Shown: in pieces, positions 1 through 8,713 of the stretch
Position numbering within the stretch: the stretch's first letter is position 1
How the letters are laid out: each line of letters begins with the position of its first letter
Assembly: GCA_945883335.1 (NCBI GenBank)
Contig: CAMCXI010000007.1
Span: 1 to 64,000, forward strand
Length of the DNA stretch: 64,000 bases
Source: Candidatus Methylopumilus universalis
GTDB lineage: Bacteria > Pseudomonadota > Gammaproteobacteria > Burkholderiales > Methylophilaceae
Direction of reading: 5' to 3'
The notes under the pieces: generated by a model
The model's input: the letters and a program-made list of their open reading frames with translations, nothing else
Told to the model about the DNA's origin: nothing
Database searches by the model: none
Program-made: the position numbers and the translations under genes

Positions 1-1
1 T

Positions 2-361
2 GATTTTTTAACTTACGAATCTAAGCTTGTGCCTAAGGTACATATTATTGGCGACTCTGTCTCTGCGGCATTGCCAAAATCAGCGCATATGGCCACTTCG
101 CAAGCCCGTGTTTGTGCTAATGCCATTATTGCGCTCATGAGTGAGAAAACGCCAGATGCGTCTCCTGTGTTTGCCAATACTTGTTATAGCTATGTTTCAG
201 ACAAAATGGCGATGCACGTAGCCAATGTGTATCGCTATGATGCGACTAAGAAAATCATGTTGCCAGCGGAAGGTGGCGGGGTTTCAGAGAAGCCATCCGA
301 ACTTGAAGGTAACTACGCCCAAGCTTGGGCAAAAAACATTTGGTCAGATGTGCTGACTTAA
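2..361 (+). CDS. fccB: Flavocytochrome c sulfide dehydrogenase, flavoprotein subunit (C-terminal fragment)
   Basis: The frame is open to the left edge, so this is the last ~119 residues of a gene that starts outside the window; the GTG at 29 is an internal Val. The segment matches the C-terminal flavin-binding part of FccB/SoxF proteins: a VHIIGD strand, a PKSAHMATSQA segment, a NTCYS motif, and a VANVYRYD segment before a Trp-rich end. The family is an FAD protein that oxidises sulfide or thiols in the periplasm and passes electrons to a cytochrome c partner; that partner is not in the window. Two exported proteins follow on the same strand. The family call is firm; the physiological substrate is inferred. 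Confidence 0.85.
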   Translation, partial: DFLTYESKLVPKVHIIGDSVSAALPKSAHMATSQARVCANAIIALMSEKTPDASPVFANTCYSYVSDKMAMHVANVYRYDATKKIMLPAEGGGVSEKPSELEGNYAQAWAKNIWSDVLT

Positions 362-395
362 GTTCTATTTTTAATACGTTTTATTGAGAGTCGTC

Positions 396-956
396 ATGTT
401 GAAAATCAAACAAGTCTTATCGGCAGTATCCTTTTTAATGCTAAATAGCATGGCTTCGGCACATGAAATCACGCCGACATCTATCGCTGTTTACATTCAG
501 GCCCAAGATTATGAATATCAAATTAGGTTAAGAAGCTACTCCCAAGGCTATTGGGTCAGCCAAGGCCCAATGTTAGAGACGGCGGCACTCGAAGTTTTGG
601 GCACGGAGTTTGGAGGTGTAGAGATGTGCGATGCAAAACCAAACGAATCAAAAGTGCTGGTATGGCTGCGTCCAAGTATGTTTTACAACCCACAAATGCA
701 AACCTTTTATGGCAAAGTTACGGCGGTTACTTTTACGGCTGACGGCAAGCCGCTGGCCAAGTATGTAGGCGAAGCAAACAAGCGTGCATTCTTTGATGTT
801 AAAACGGACATGACGCTTAACGCTGTTTATCACGCCGCCATGCAAGCTGTTTCAGCCAAAATGAAAGATGATGCTAAGTTTCAATCTGCACTAAGCGCGC
901 CGTCTTTCTCATTGCCTTGTGCAACAGCAAGCATGTTGCCTGAGTCAAAAATTTAA
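396..956 (+). CDS. Small exported protein of unknown function
   Basis: 186 aa. I chose the ATG at 396 because GAGAG lies five bases upstream and a clear signal peptide begins there (MLKIKQ, a hydrophobic stretch, then cleavage near ASA-HE). A TTG at 384 is also in frame. The mature part is about 165 aa with no motif I recognise; it has only two Cys, one in an EMCDAK segment and one near the end in LPCAT, which could form a disulfide. It lies 34 bases after the flavocytochrome c gene and 40 before the SMP-30-like gene, so all three probably form one transcription unit of periplasmic proteins. No function is assigned. Confidence 0.75.
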   Translation: MLKIKQVLSAVSFLMLNSMASAHEITPTSIAVYIQAQDYEYQIRLRSYSQGYWVSQGPMLETAALEVLGTEFGGVEMCDAKPNESKVLVWLRPSMFYNPQMQTFYGKVTAVTFTADGKPLAKYVGEANKRAFFDVKTDMTLNAVYHAAMQAVSAKMKDDAKFQSALSAPSFSLPCATASMLPESKI

Positions 957-996
957 TTCATGTCAATTCAGTACTTTCAACTCAAGAGGGAGTTTT

Positions 997-1854
997 ATGC
1001 GTATTTCTAAATTATTACTAGCGTTGGTCGCGGTTGTTTCTATCACGGCTCAGGCCGACGAAACCAAAAAAATCATAGGCCTAAAAATGCCTGAATCAGC
1101 CATTGCCGCAAAAGATGGCCGTGTGTTTGTTTCAGAAATCGGCGAATTTGGCAAAGACGGTGATGGCCAAATTACCGTGGTGGATAAAAACGGCGAAGCC
1201 AAGGTATTTGCACAAGGTTTAGATGACCCTAAGGGCCTTGCGATTGTGGGTAAGGATTTATATGTGGCGGATAATCACCGTGTGATTAAAATCACGCCAG
1301 ATGGCAAAACTTCAGTATTTGCCGCGGCAGAAGCTTTCCCTGATGCGCCACAATTCTTAAACGACTTAGAGTCAGATGCGGCTGGCAATATTTATGTGAG
1401 CGATAGCGGCGACTTAAAAGGCATGGGCGGTGCAGTTTATAAAATCAACCCACAAGGCAAAGTCACCAACATTATCAATGGCAAACAAGATGCACGCGTC
1501 TTAGCCCCAAATGGCTTGCTCATGGGCAAAACACCTAACTGCATTATGGTGGTCGATTTTGTGTCTGGGGTTTTATATCGTTTGGATATGAAGAAAAACA
1601 CCTTGATTGAAGTCGCTAAAGGCTTCGGCGGTGGTGATGGCATCGTCAAAGGTAAAAAAGACCAGTTCTATGTGAGCGATTGGAAAAACGGCAAAGTGTT
1701 TAGCGTGAAGCTAGAAAAAGGCGCTGTGCCAACTGGCGAGTTAGTGAAAGAAGGCTTTGCCGCCGCGGCAGATATTACGCCTAGCTTAGATGGCAAGTTC
1801 TTGTTAGTGCCAGATATGAAAGCGGGTGAATTGGTGTATTTGCCAGTTCATTAA
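997..1854 (+). CDS. Exported SMP-30/gluconolactonase-like beta-propeller protein
   Basis: 285 aa. The ATG at 997 has AAGAGGGAG just upstream and begins a signal peptide (MRISKLLLALVAVV...AQA). The longer frame back to 919 lacks these signs. The mature protein shows repeated blade-like segments typical of NHL/SMP-30 propellers: GLDDPKGLAIVGKDLYVAD, VIKITPDGKT, LNDLESDAAGNIYVSDSGD, PNGLLM and FYVSDWKNGKV. The conserved Asn-Asp pair in the LNDLESD segment could bind a divalent metal, as in family lactonases. A periplasmic sugar-lactone hydrolase or a non-catalytic binding propeller are both possible. A strong terminator follows 18 bases after the stop. Confidence 0.8.
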   Translation: MRISKLLLALVAVVSITAQADETKKIIGLKMPESAIAAKDGRVFVSEIGEFGKDGDGQITVVDKNGEAKVFAQGLDDPKGLAIVGKDLYVADNHRVIKITPDGKTSVFAAAEAFPDAPQFLNDLESDAAGNIYVSDSGDLKGMGGAVYKINPQGKVTNIINGKQDARVLAPNGLLMGKTPNCIMVVDFVSGVLYRLDMKKNTLIEVAKGFGGGDGIVKGKKDQFYVSDWKNGKVFSVKLEKGAVPTGELVKEGFAAAADITPSLDGKFLLVPDMKAGELVYLPVH

Positions 1855-1872
1855 TAAGTGGTTGAAGAATGT

Positions 1873-1904
1873 AAAATGGCCTTCATTGTAAGGCCATTTT
1901 TTTT
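1873..1904 (+). terminator. Rho-independent terminator after the SMP-30-like gene
   Basis: A hairpin with a 9-bp stem (AATGGCCTT at 1875-1883, AAGGCCATT at 1890-1898) is followed by a run of T to 1904. It ends the plus-strand unit that enters from the left edge. Confidence 0.85.
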
Positions 1905-2000
1905 CGGAGTCGTTACCTTGATCTTGGTAAGTCTGTCAAACCTAAATCGCATAAAATTAAATATCGTAAAACCTTCGTTAAAATGCTTATTTTTGGCAAT

Positions 2001-2022
2001 AAAAAACCCGCCGAAGCGGGTT
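2001..2022 (-). terminator. Rho-independent terminator of the cyclophilin gene
   Basis: Read on the minus strand: AACCCGC, a TTCG tetraloop, GCGGGTT and then a T run. It lies 22 bases past the cyclophilin stop. The stem also has T-rich sequence on the plus side, so it may work weakly both ways. Confidence 0.85.
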
Positions 2023-2044
2023 GTGTTTTTTGGTCAATCTAAAC

Positions 2045-2605
2045 TTATTTAACTACTGTCACTGATTCAATCAAAATCGTTTGCATTGGCACATCGCCGC
2101 CATCTGTAGGCATCTTGGCAATACGTTCCACCACATCCATGCCCTTGACCACTTTACCAAATACTGTATAACCCCAGCCGCGCTCTGACTTATCGCTGTG
2201 ATTTAAGAATGTATTATTAGCCACGTTAATAAAGAACTGTGATGAAGCAGAATGTGGGTCATTAGTGCGTGCCATGGCGATGGTGCCGATAGTATTCGCT
2301 AGGCCATTATCTGCTTCGTTTTTAATTGGTGCGCGGGTGGTTTTTTCATTCAAGTTTTTATCCATGCCGCCGCCTTGAATCATAAAGCCTGAAATCACAC
2401 GGTGAAAAATCGTGCCTGTGTAAAAGCCATCGTTAGCATACTTCACAAAGTTAGCTACGGTGTTCGGGGCTTTTTCTTGATTAAGTTCAACCACAATCAC
2501 GCCTTTGTTGGTTTTGATTTCAACGGTTGGTTGAGCGAATGCGTTGATGCTTGAAGAGAATAGTGAAACTAAAGCGCATGAAAGAAGTAGTTTTTTTAAT
2601 GACAT
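2045..2605 (-). CDS. Cyclophilin-type peptidyl-prolyl cis-trans isomerase, exported
   Basis: 186 aa. The ATG at 2605 is preceded by AAAGGA and starts a signal peptide (MSLKKLLLSCALVSLF...AFAQ), so I reject the in-frame extension to 2677, which would overlap serB. The cyclophilin fold is complete: VEIKTNKGVIVVEL, the catalytic FHRVISGFMIQGG motif, SQFFINVANN, and the WGYTVFGKVVKGMDVVE end. It would speed prolyl isomerisation during folding of periplasmic proteins, like PpiA. It lies 40 bases after serB on the same strand and probably shares its transcript; a TTCG-loop terminator follows. Confidence 0.9.
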   Translation of the reverse strand: MSLKKLLLSCALVSLFSSSINAFAQPTVEIKTNKGVIVVELNQEKAPNTVANFVKYANDGFYTGTIFHRVISGFMIQGGGMDKNLNEKTTRAPIKNEADNGLANTIGTIAMARTNDPHSASSQFFINVANNTFLNHSDKSERGWGYTVFGKVVKGMDVVERIAKMPTDGGDVPMQTILIESVTVVK

Positions 2606-2645
2606 GTTGAGTCCTTTAGTGGGTGAATTAAATAGTAAGGTTATA

Positions 2646-3494
2646 TTAAATGGTTGAGAATAAATTAGCGATGCCATCTAGCCCAACATGGTTAAGTGCA
2701 TAGCTAGCTTGGGCTTGCACGATAGGCTTCGCATGGTAGGCAATGCCTGCGGCAGCAACCCGCATCATGGTGAGGTCGTTAGCGCCATCGCCAATCGCAA
2801 TCACTTGGTCTGGTTTTAAGCCTAATTCATCACGTTTTTGCACGAGAAAATCGGCTTTGGCTTCTGCATCGACAATATCGCCAAGCACTTTGCCTGTCAG
2901 TTTTCCGTCGATAATTTCAAGCGTATTTGACTCTGCATAATCCAAGCCTAGCTTGGCTTTGACATGGTTGGCAAAAAACTCAAAGCCCCCAGAAACGAGC
3001 AGCGTTTTAATACCGTTGGCTTTGCAGGCATCTATCCAAACTTGGGCGCCAGGGTTTAGCTGGAGTCTTTCATCAATCACACGTTGCAGTGCTGACTGAT
3101 CCAAGCCATTAAGCAAAGCCACTCGGCGGGTAAGGCTCTCTCTAAATTCAATCTCGCCACGCATTGCGCTTTCGGTGATTTGAGCTACTTGCGGTTTGAT
3201 GTTCATCATGTCGGCAATTTCATCAATGCACTCGATATTAATGAGTGTGGAATCCATGTCCATGACGGCGAGTTTGATGTTTTTAAGTGTTTGTTTTTCT
3301 GGCACGTAAGCGCAGTCGATTTTCTCACTCGCGCAAAACGCTTTGACAGCGTCCGTATCCGCTTCTTGGTGCGGTAAATAATAAGCATGCTCAGCAATTT
3401 GCATGAATTGTGCACCTTGCTTGGCATTGCTGAGTCGATGGATGTGCATCAAGTGGGGTAATTGAATAGATGAACCTTGAACAACTAAGCGCAT
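2646..3494 (-). CDS. serB: Phosphoserine phosphatase
   Basis: 282 aa, close to the usual SerB length with an N-terminal regulatory-type domain. HAD motif I is VMDMDSTLI with Asp79 as the nucleophile and Asp81; motif II is the Ser of LLVSGGFEFFA; motif III/IV is IAIGDGANDLTMM. The AMRGEIEFRESLTRRVALL substrate-specificity segment is typical of SerB. It hydrolyses O-phosphoserine to serine, the last step of serine synthesis, in the cytoplasm. It runs divergently from sucC across about 146 bases of intergenic sequence. The ATG at 3494 is the natural family start. Confidence 0.95.
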   Translation of the reverse strand: MRLVVQGSSIQLPHLMHIHRLSNAKQGAQFMQIAEHAYYLPHQEADTDAVKAFCASEKIDCAYVPEKQTLKNIKLAVMDMDSTLINIECIDEIADMMNIKPQVAQITESAMRGEIEFRESLTRRVALLNGLDQSALQRVIDERLQLNPGAQVWIDACKANGIKTLLVSGGFEFFANHVKAKLGLDYAESNTLEIIDGKLTGKVLGDIVDAEAKADFLVQKRDELGLKPDQVIAIGDGANDLTMMRVAAAGIAYHAKPIVQAQASYALNHVGLDGIANLFSTI

Positions 3495-3640
3495 ATTGAG
3501 TTTTGTGAAAAATAAGAAAAGTGAAGATATTATACATGTTCAAAGGGTTGTATTTATCATGGCTTTCATCTCAACTGGGCTGGCGTCTAGCGACGTTTTG
3601 CGCGAGAATGTCACTTTAAGCACAATCACACAATATCACC

Positions 3641-4804
3641 ATGAATTTGCATGAATTTCAGGCCAAACAATTACTTCAACGCTATGGCCTAGCGGTGCCC
3701 CTCGGACAAGTCGTGCAATCAGCTGAAGCTGCGGCTGCGGCAACTAAAGAAATCGCTGGCGATGCTTGGGTAGTGAAAGCCCAAGTGCATGCTGGTGGCC
3801 GCGGTAAAGCGGGCGGTGTGATGATTGTGAAATCAGCCAGTGAGGCGCAGTCAGTCGCCCATGGCTTATTGGGCAAGAATTTGGTGACCTACCAAAATGC
3901 GCCAGATGGTCAACCTGTTCATCAGCTTTTGGTTGAGCAAACCCTACCAATCGCACGTGAACTCTATTTATCTATCTTGGTAGACCGCACGCTTGAGCGT
4001 GTGGTGATGGTGGCATCGAGTGCGGGTGGTATGGATATTGAGGAAATTGCCGCAACAACGCCTGAAAAAATTCTGCAAGAAGTCTGCGATCCATTAAATG
4101 GCTTGGTCGATTATCAAGCGCGTAATTTGGCATTTGCTTTAGATTTAGTGGGCGACCAAATTGCTGCATTCACTAAGTTGGCAAAAGGCTTGTACAAACT
4201 ATTCAAAGAGAACGATTTGGCTCTGCTTGAAATCAATCCTCTTGTTGTAACGACTGATGGCAAGCTGTTTGCCCTCGATTGCAAAATGAGTGTGGATGAC
4301 AATGCGCTGTATCGTCAAAAATCATTGGCTGAGCAACGTGATTGGAGCCAAGACGATGCGAAAGAGGCTGAAGCGCATCATGCAGGACTTAATTACATTG
4401 CGCTTAATGGCAATATTGGCTGTATGGTGAACGGCGCTGGTCTTGCCATGGCAACAATGGATTTGATTAAGCTACATGGCGGCGTCCCAGCTAACTTTTT
4501 GGATGTAGGCGGTGGTGCAACGGCTGAAACCGTCGCCAAAGCTTTTAAGATTATTTTGGCTGATAGCAATGCAAAAGCCATTTTAGTGAATATTTTTGGC
4601 GGCATTATGCGCTGCGATATTATTGCTGAAGGCATTATTACTGCGGTGAAAGAGGTCGGCATCAAGATACCCGTGGTCGTGCGTTTAGAAGGTACTAACG
4701 TTGAGCTTGGTCGCAAGATGTTGAGCGAGAGCGGTCTTTCAATTATTTCTGCTGCGGGTTTGACCGATGCGGCTAAACAAGCAGTTGCCGCAGTAAGCGC
4801 GTAA
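3641..4804 (+). CDS. sucC: Succinyl-CoA synthetase (ADP-forming), beta subunit
   Basis: 387 aa, the standard length. It begins [12 protein letters not shown], the SucC signature, followed by the ATP-grasp domain with [20 protein letters not shown] and [11 protein letters not shown], then the CoA-ligase beta domain with [18 protein letters not shown] and [16 protein letters not shown]. Together with SucD it interconverts succinyl-CoA and succinate with ADP/ATP. sucD begins nine bases after the stop. There is no clear Shine-Dalgarno sequence before the ATG. No oxoglutarate dehydrogenase genes are adjacent, so a complete oxidative TCA cycle cannot be judged from here. Confidence 0.97.
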   Translation: MNLHEFQAKQLLQRYGLAVPLGQVVQSAEAAAAATKEIAGDAWVVKAQVHAGGRGKAGGVMIVKSASEAQSVAHGLLGKNLVTYQNAPDGQPVHQLLVEQTLPIARELYLSILVDRTLERVVMVASSAGGMDIEEIAATTPEKILQEVCDPLNGLVDYQARNLAFALDLVGDQIAAFTKLAKGLYKLFKENDLALLEINPLVVTTDGKLFALDCKMSVDDNALYRQKSLAEQRDWSQDDAKEAEAHHAGLNYIALNGNIGCMVNGAGLAMATMDLIKLHGGVPANFLDVGGGATAETVAKAFKIILADSNAKAILVNIFGGIMRCDIIAEGIITAVKEVGIKIPVVVRLEGTNVELGRKMLSESGLSIISAAGLTDAAKQAVAAVSA

Positions 4805-4813
4805 GGTTAGAAC

Positions 4814-5698
4814 ATGAGCATATTAGTTAATAAAAATACCAAAGTGTTATGCCAAGGCTTTACTGGCAAACAAGGCACATTCCATTCAGAACAAGCATTA
4901 GCTTATGGCACCAAAATGGTAGGCGGTGTCACACCGGGCAAAGGCAGTCAAAGCCATTTGGGCTTGCCAGTGTTTAACACCATGCGTGATGCCGTCCGTG
5001 AAACTGGCGCGAATGCCTCTGTGATTTACGTTCCGCCACCATTCGCCGCTGACTCTATTTTAGAAGCGTGTGATGCAGGCATTGAGTTGATTGTGTGTAT
5101 TACAGAAGGTATTCCAGTGCTCGATATGCTGAATGTAAAAGCGGCGCTCAAAGCTAATCACGTGAAGTTAGTGGGTCCCAATTGCCCAGGTGTGATTACG
5201 CCTGATGAATGCAAAATTGGCATTATGCCGGGCAGTATTCATTTACGCGGCAAAGTGGGGATTGTGTCGCGTTCAGGCACATTGACTTATGAGGCGGTTA
5301 ACCAAACTACTTCATTAGGCTTAGGCCAGTCGACTTGCGTCGGCATTGGCGGCGACCCGATTCGCGGACTAAACTTCATTGATTGCTTAGAGATGTTTCA
5401 AGGGGATCCTGAAACTGAAGCGATTATCATGGTGGGCGAAATTGGTGGTGCTGATGAAGAGGCCGCAGCTGATTACATTAAGCATCATATGACCAAGCCT
5501 GTGGCTGGTTATATCGCTGGTCAAACAGCGCCTAAAGGCAAACGCATGGGTCATGCTGGCGCGATTATTTCTGGCGGTAGCGGTAAGGCTGAAGATAAGA
5601 TGTTGGCATTAGAAAAAGCGGGTGTCATTGTTGCAAGCTCTCCAGCAGGTTTGGGTGAAGCAGTGATGGCGGCGATTAAAGCGAAGCAAGCTAATTAA
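4814..5698 (+). CDS. sucD: Succinyl-CoA synthetase, alpha subunit
   Basis: 294 aa, standard length. It has the CoA-binding Rossmann domain ([22 protein letters not shown]) and the ligase domain with the phosphorylated His247 in [18 protein letters not shown]. It partners with SucC, which ends nine bases upstream. Its TAA stop overlaps the ATG of the following ankyrin gene (TAATG), which suggests translational coupling of that gene to the TCA-cycle operon. Confidence 0.97.
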   Translation: MSILVNKNTKVLCQGFTGKQGTFHSEQALAYGTKMVGGVTPGKGSQSHLGLPVFNTMRDAVRETGANASVIYVPPPFAADSILEACDAGIELIVCITEGIPVLDMLNVKAALKANHVKLVGPNCPGVITPDECKIGIMPGSIHLRGKVGIVSRSGTLTYEAVNQTTSLGLGQSTCVGIGGDPIRGLNFIDCLEMFQGDPETEAIIMVGEIGGADEEAAADYIKHHMTKPVAGYIAGQTAPKGKRMGHAGAIISGGSGKAEDKMLALEKAGVIVASSPAGLGEAVMAAIKAKQAN

Positions 5699-6675
5699 TG
5701 AAATTAGGGCTGAAATCTGACGTGATCAAGAATCTAGCAAAGCACTTCATATTTATTGTCTTAAGTTTATTCTTGAGCAATATCTCCATGGCTGAAGAGG
5801 ATGTGCCTTATCTCTTAACCGTTTCAGCGAAAGGTGACCTTGTGACAGTGCGTGCCTTGCTTGATAGCGGCACCAATCCAAATGTGCGCGATATCGACAA
5901 CGTCACTGCGTTGATGTACGCCGCACGTAAAGATAAATCAGAAGTGGTTAAAGTATTGTTGGAAAAGGGCGCTGACCCAAATGCAAAGGATAACAGTGGT
6001 TGGACATCACTCATGTTAGCGGCCCGCAAAAACTATCTTAAAACAGCTGAAGCATTGCTCGATAAGGGCGCAGATCCTGCTTTACGTGATGTCTCTGGCT
6101 GGAGTGCAATGGGGATGGCTGCCACTTCTGGTTATTCTGAGATGGTCGGGCTTTTGATTGAACACGGCATGGACGTGAATACCAAGAGCGATGATGGTAA
6201 AAGCGTTTTAATGTATGCCGCGAAGAGCGGTGATGTACCAACAGTCAAGGTATTGTTGACCCATGGCGCCCTGATTGCAGACCGAGATCGTTTGAAAGTA
6301 AATGCCTTAATGTACGCCGCTCGTGAAGGAAGAGTGGGTGCTGTTGAGACGCTGATTGATTCTGGCGCTAAGGTTGATGACTACGATCAAAATAAATGGA
6401 CGGCGCTCAGTTGGGCTGTTAGAAAGAAAAAAGTTGATGTTGTCCAAATGTTAATTGCAAAAGGCGCGGATGTTAACCATAAAGATTCAGAAGGCACACC
6501 ACCATTACAAAATGCTGTTCTGAATGGTGATGTGCCCATGGTGGCCTTGCTGATTAAAAGCGGCGCGAATGTTAAAGCTAAAGACCAATATGGTTTGAGT
6601 GCTTTGGTGTATGCCTTAAAAGGCAAAAGTCCTGAAATCGTTAAGATGATTAAAGATGCAGGTGGCAGCTATTAG
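5698..6675 (+). CDS. Exported ankyrin-repeat protein
   Basis: 325 aa. A signal peptide of about 32 residues (a basic start, then FIFIVLSLFLSNISMA) is followed by nine consecutive ~33-residue ankyrin repeats that fill the rest of the protein; typical units are TALMYAARKDKSEVVKVLLEKGADPNAKD and similar. There is no other domain. The mature protein should be a periplasmic or surface binding scaffold. The start codon overlaps the sucD stop, and the 3' end runs to within seven bases of nadE. The partner is unknown; the operon position gives no clear hint. Confidence 0.85.
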   Translation: MKLGLKSDVIKNLAKHFIFIVLSLFLSNISMAEEDVPYLLTVSAKGDLVTVRALLDSGTNPNVRDIDNVTALMYAARKDKSEVVKVLLEKGADPNAKDNSGWTSLMLAARKNYLKTAEALLDKGADPALRDVSGWSAMGMAATSGYSEMVGLLIEHGMDVNTKSDDGKSVLMYAAKSGDVPTVKVLLTHGALIADRDRLKVNALMYAAREGRVGAVETLIDSGAKVDDYDQNKWTALSWAVRKKKVDVVQMLIAKGADVNHKDSEGTPPLQNAVLNGDVPMVALLIKSGANVKAKDQYGLSALVYALKGKSPEIVKMIKDAGGSY

Positions 6676-6682
6676 TCAGTCT

Positions 6683-8302
6683 ATGCACTTAGCAATTGCC
6701 CAAATTAACTGTACGGTTGGCGATATTGCAGGTAACAGCGAAAAAATTGCGATCGCCGCATCAAAGGCTAAAGCACAAGGAGCATCTCTCCTCATCACCC
6801 CAGAACTCGCCTTGACTGGCTATCCGCCAGAAGATCTATTACTCAGAGAAGACTTTAATCAAGCAAGTGAAACAGCTTTGCTTGAACTCGCTAAAAAGAC
6901 GCAAGGGATTGCCTTGCTAGTAGGTCACCCACGTGTTTTTGAAGACGCATGCTACAACGCCGCTTCTGTGCTTCAAAATGGCAAAGTCATCGCCACTTAT
7001 CATAAGCAAGCCTTACCTAATCACACGGTATTTGATGAGCTGCGCTATTTCAAAGCGGGCACAGCGCCATTGATTTTTGAACACCAAGGCGTGAAATGTG
7101 GCGTGTTAATTTGCGCGGATATTTGGGAAGCCAACCCCGCAAAATTAGCCAAGGAAGCAGGTGCTGAAATCCTATTGACGCTCAATGCCTCGCCTTACCA
7201 TATGGGAAAGCAAGATAGCCGCCATGAAGTTGCGCGCCAGCGTATTTTAGAAACGGGATTGGCGCTGGTCTATACCAATCTTGTTGGCGGCCAAGATGAG
7301 CTAGTTTTTGATGGTGCTTCTTTCGTCCTCGATAGATCTGGTGTAGTTGTTCAGCAATTGCCCGCCTTTGAAGAGGCGCTTTCAATAGTTGAGATTGACT
7401 GTGTGGCGGGCAATAAAGCGAATCCTAATTTGGCGCAAATCACGCCTGTACTTTCGACAGAAGCTTCAGTTTACCAAGCGCTTACTTTGGGGTTAAAAGA
7501 TTACGTCACCAAAAACAAATTCAAGGGCGTGGTACTTGGTCTTTCGGGTGGGATTGATTCTGCTTTAACACTGTCAGTGGCAGTGGACGCCTTAGGCGCT
7601 GAGCAAGTGCGAGTAGTGATGATGCCATCAGAATTTACCGCCGATATGAGTGTAAGCGATGCGCATTTAATGGCGGATATATTGGGTGTCCGCTACAGTG
7701 AATTACCCATTGGCCCGTTGTTTGATTTGTTTAGAGAAACGTTATCAGATGAGTTTGCTGGTTTGCCTTTTGATACCACAGAAGAAAATCTACAAGCGCG
7801 TATTCGTGGCATGTTGTTGATGGCTTTATCGAATAAGTTTGGCAGTATCGTGCTCACGACAGGCAATAAGAGCGAAATGGCGGTTGGTTATTCAACGCTT
7901 TATGGGGATATGGCAGGCGGCTTTGCTTTACTAAAAGATGTGCCAAAAACACTGGTTTATCAGTTATCAAATTATCGCAATTCAATATCGCTAGTCATCC
8001 CTGAACGTATTATTACGCGTCCGCCATCAGCAGAGTTACGTCACGACCAAAAAGACCAAGACAGCCTGCCAGCGTATGAGATTTTAGATGCCATTATGGA
8101 AGCTTATGTGGAGCATGATGCGAGCCATGCCGATATCCTCGCGATGGGATATAGAGCGCAAGATGTGAATCGTGTAACATCGCTTATTGATAGAAACGAA
8201 TATAAGCGTCGCCAGTCACCGATTGGCGTGCGGATAACCCAGCGTGGGTTTGGCAAGGATAGGCGTTATCCAATTACTTCTAAATTTGTGCCAAAAGCGT
8301 AA
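6683..8302 (+). CDS. nadE: Glutamine-dependent NAD+ synthetase
   Basis: 539 aa. The N-terminal nitrilase-type glutaminase domain has the Glu41, Lys108 and Cys144 triad (ITPELALTGYPPED, YHKQALPNHTVFDE, GVLICADIWE). The C-terminal synthetase domain has the ATP-pyrophosphatase loop SGGIDS at 288-293 and the TTGNKSEMAVGYSTLYGD segment. It converts deamido-NAD to NAD using glutamine. I chose the ATG at 6683 because homologues start just before the IAIAQ-type strand; an ATG at 6656 inside the ankyrin gene is possible. glnB follows 34 bases later, linking a glutamine user to nitrogen sensing. Confidence 0.95.
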   Translation: MHLAIAQINCTVGDIAGNSEKIAIAASKAKAQGASLLITPELALTGYPPEDLLLREDFNQASETALLELAKKTQGIALLVGHPRVFEDACYNAASVLQNGKVIATYHKQALPNHTVFDELRYFKAGTAPLIFEHQGVKCGVLICADIWEANPAKLAKEAGAEILLTLNASPYHMGKQDSRHEVARQRILETGLALVYTNLVGGQDELVFDGASFVLDRSGVVVQQLPAFEEALSIVEIDCVAGNKANPNLAQITPVLSTEASVYQALTLGLKDYVTKNKFKGVVLGLSGGIDSALTLSVAVDALGAEQVRVVMMPSEFTADMSVSDAHLMADILGVRYSELPIGPLFDLFRETLSDEFAGLPFDTTEENLQARIRGMLLMALSNKFGSIVLTTGNKSEMAVGYSTLYGDMAGGFALLKDVPKTLVYQLSNYRNSISLVIPERIITRPPSAELRHDQKDQDSLPAYEILDAIMEAYVEHDASHADILAMGYRAQDVNRVTSLIDRNEYKRRQSPIGVRITQRGFGKDRRYPITSKFVPKA

Positions 8303-8336
8303 AACAATTAATAGATTTTCACCTGAGGGGATATAA

Positions 8337-8675
<339 letters not shown>

Positions 8676-8691
8676 GTAAAGTTAATGAAGC

Positions 8692-8713
8692 GCTGGGCTT
8701 CTAAAAGCCCAGC
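8692..8713. terminator. Hairpin between convergent glnB and feoB
   Basis: A perfect 9-bp stem (GCTGGGCTT at 8692-8700, AAGCCCAGC at 8705-8713) with a CTAA loop. It covers the feoB stop codon and its last four codons. Neither side has a T tract, so it may act as a transcript-end stabiliser or a weak terminator for both genes. Confidence 0.5.

Noticed and set aside
1858-2052. Small plus-strand frame after the SMP-30-like gene
   Set aside because: Two terminator hairpins lie inside it, the composition is AT-rich and no ribosome site precedes it.
4393-4716. 107-aa minus-strand frame inside sucC
   Set aside because: It is antisense to a well-conserved enzyme; the pattern follows the codon use of sucC.
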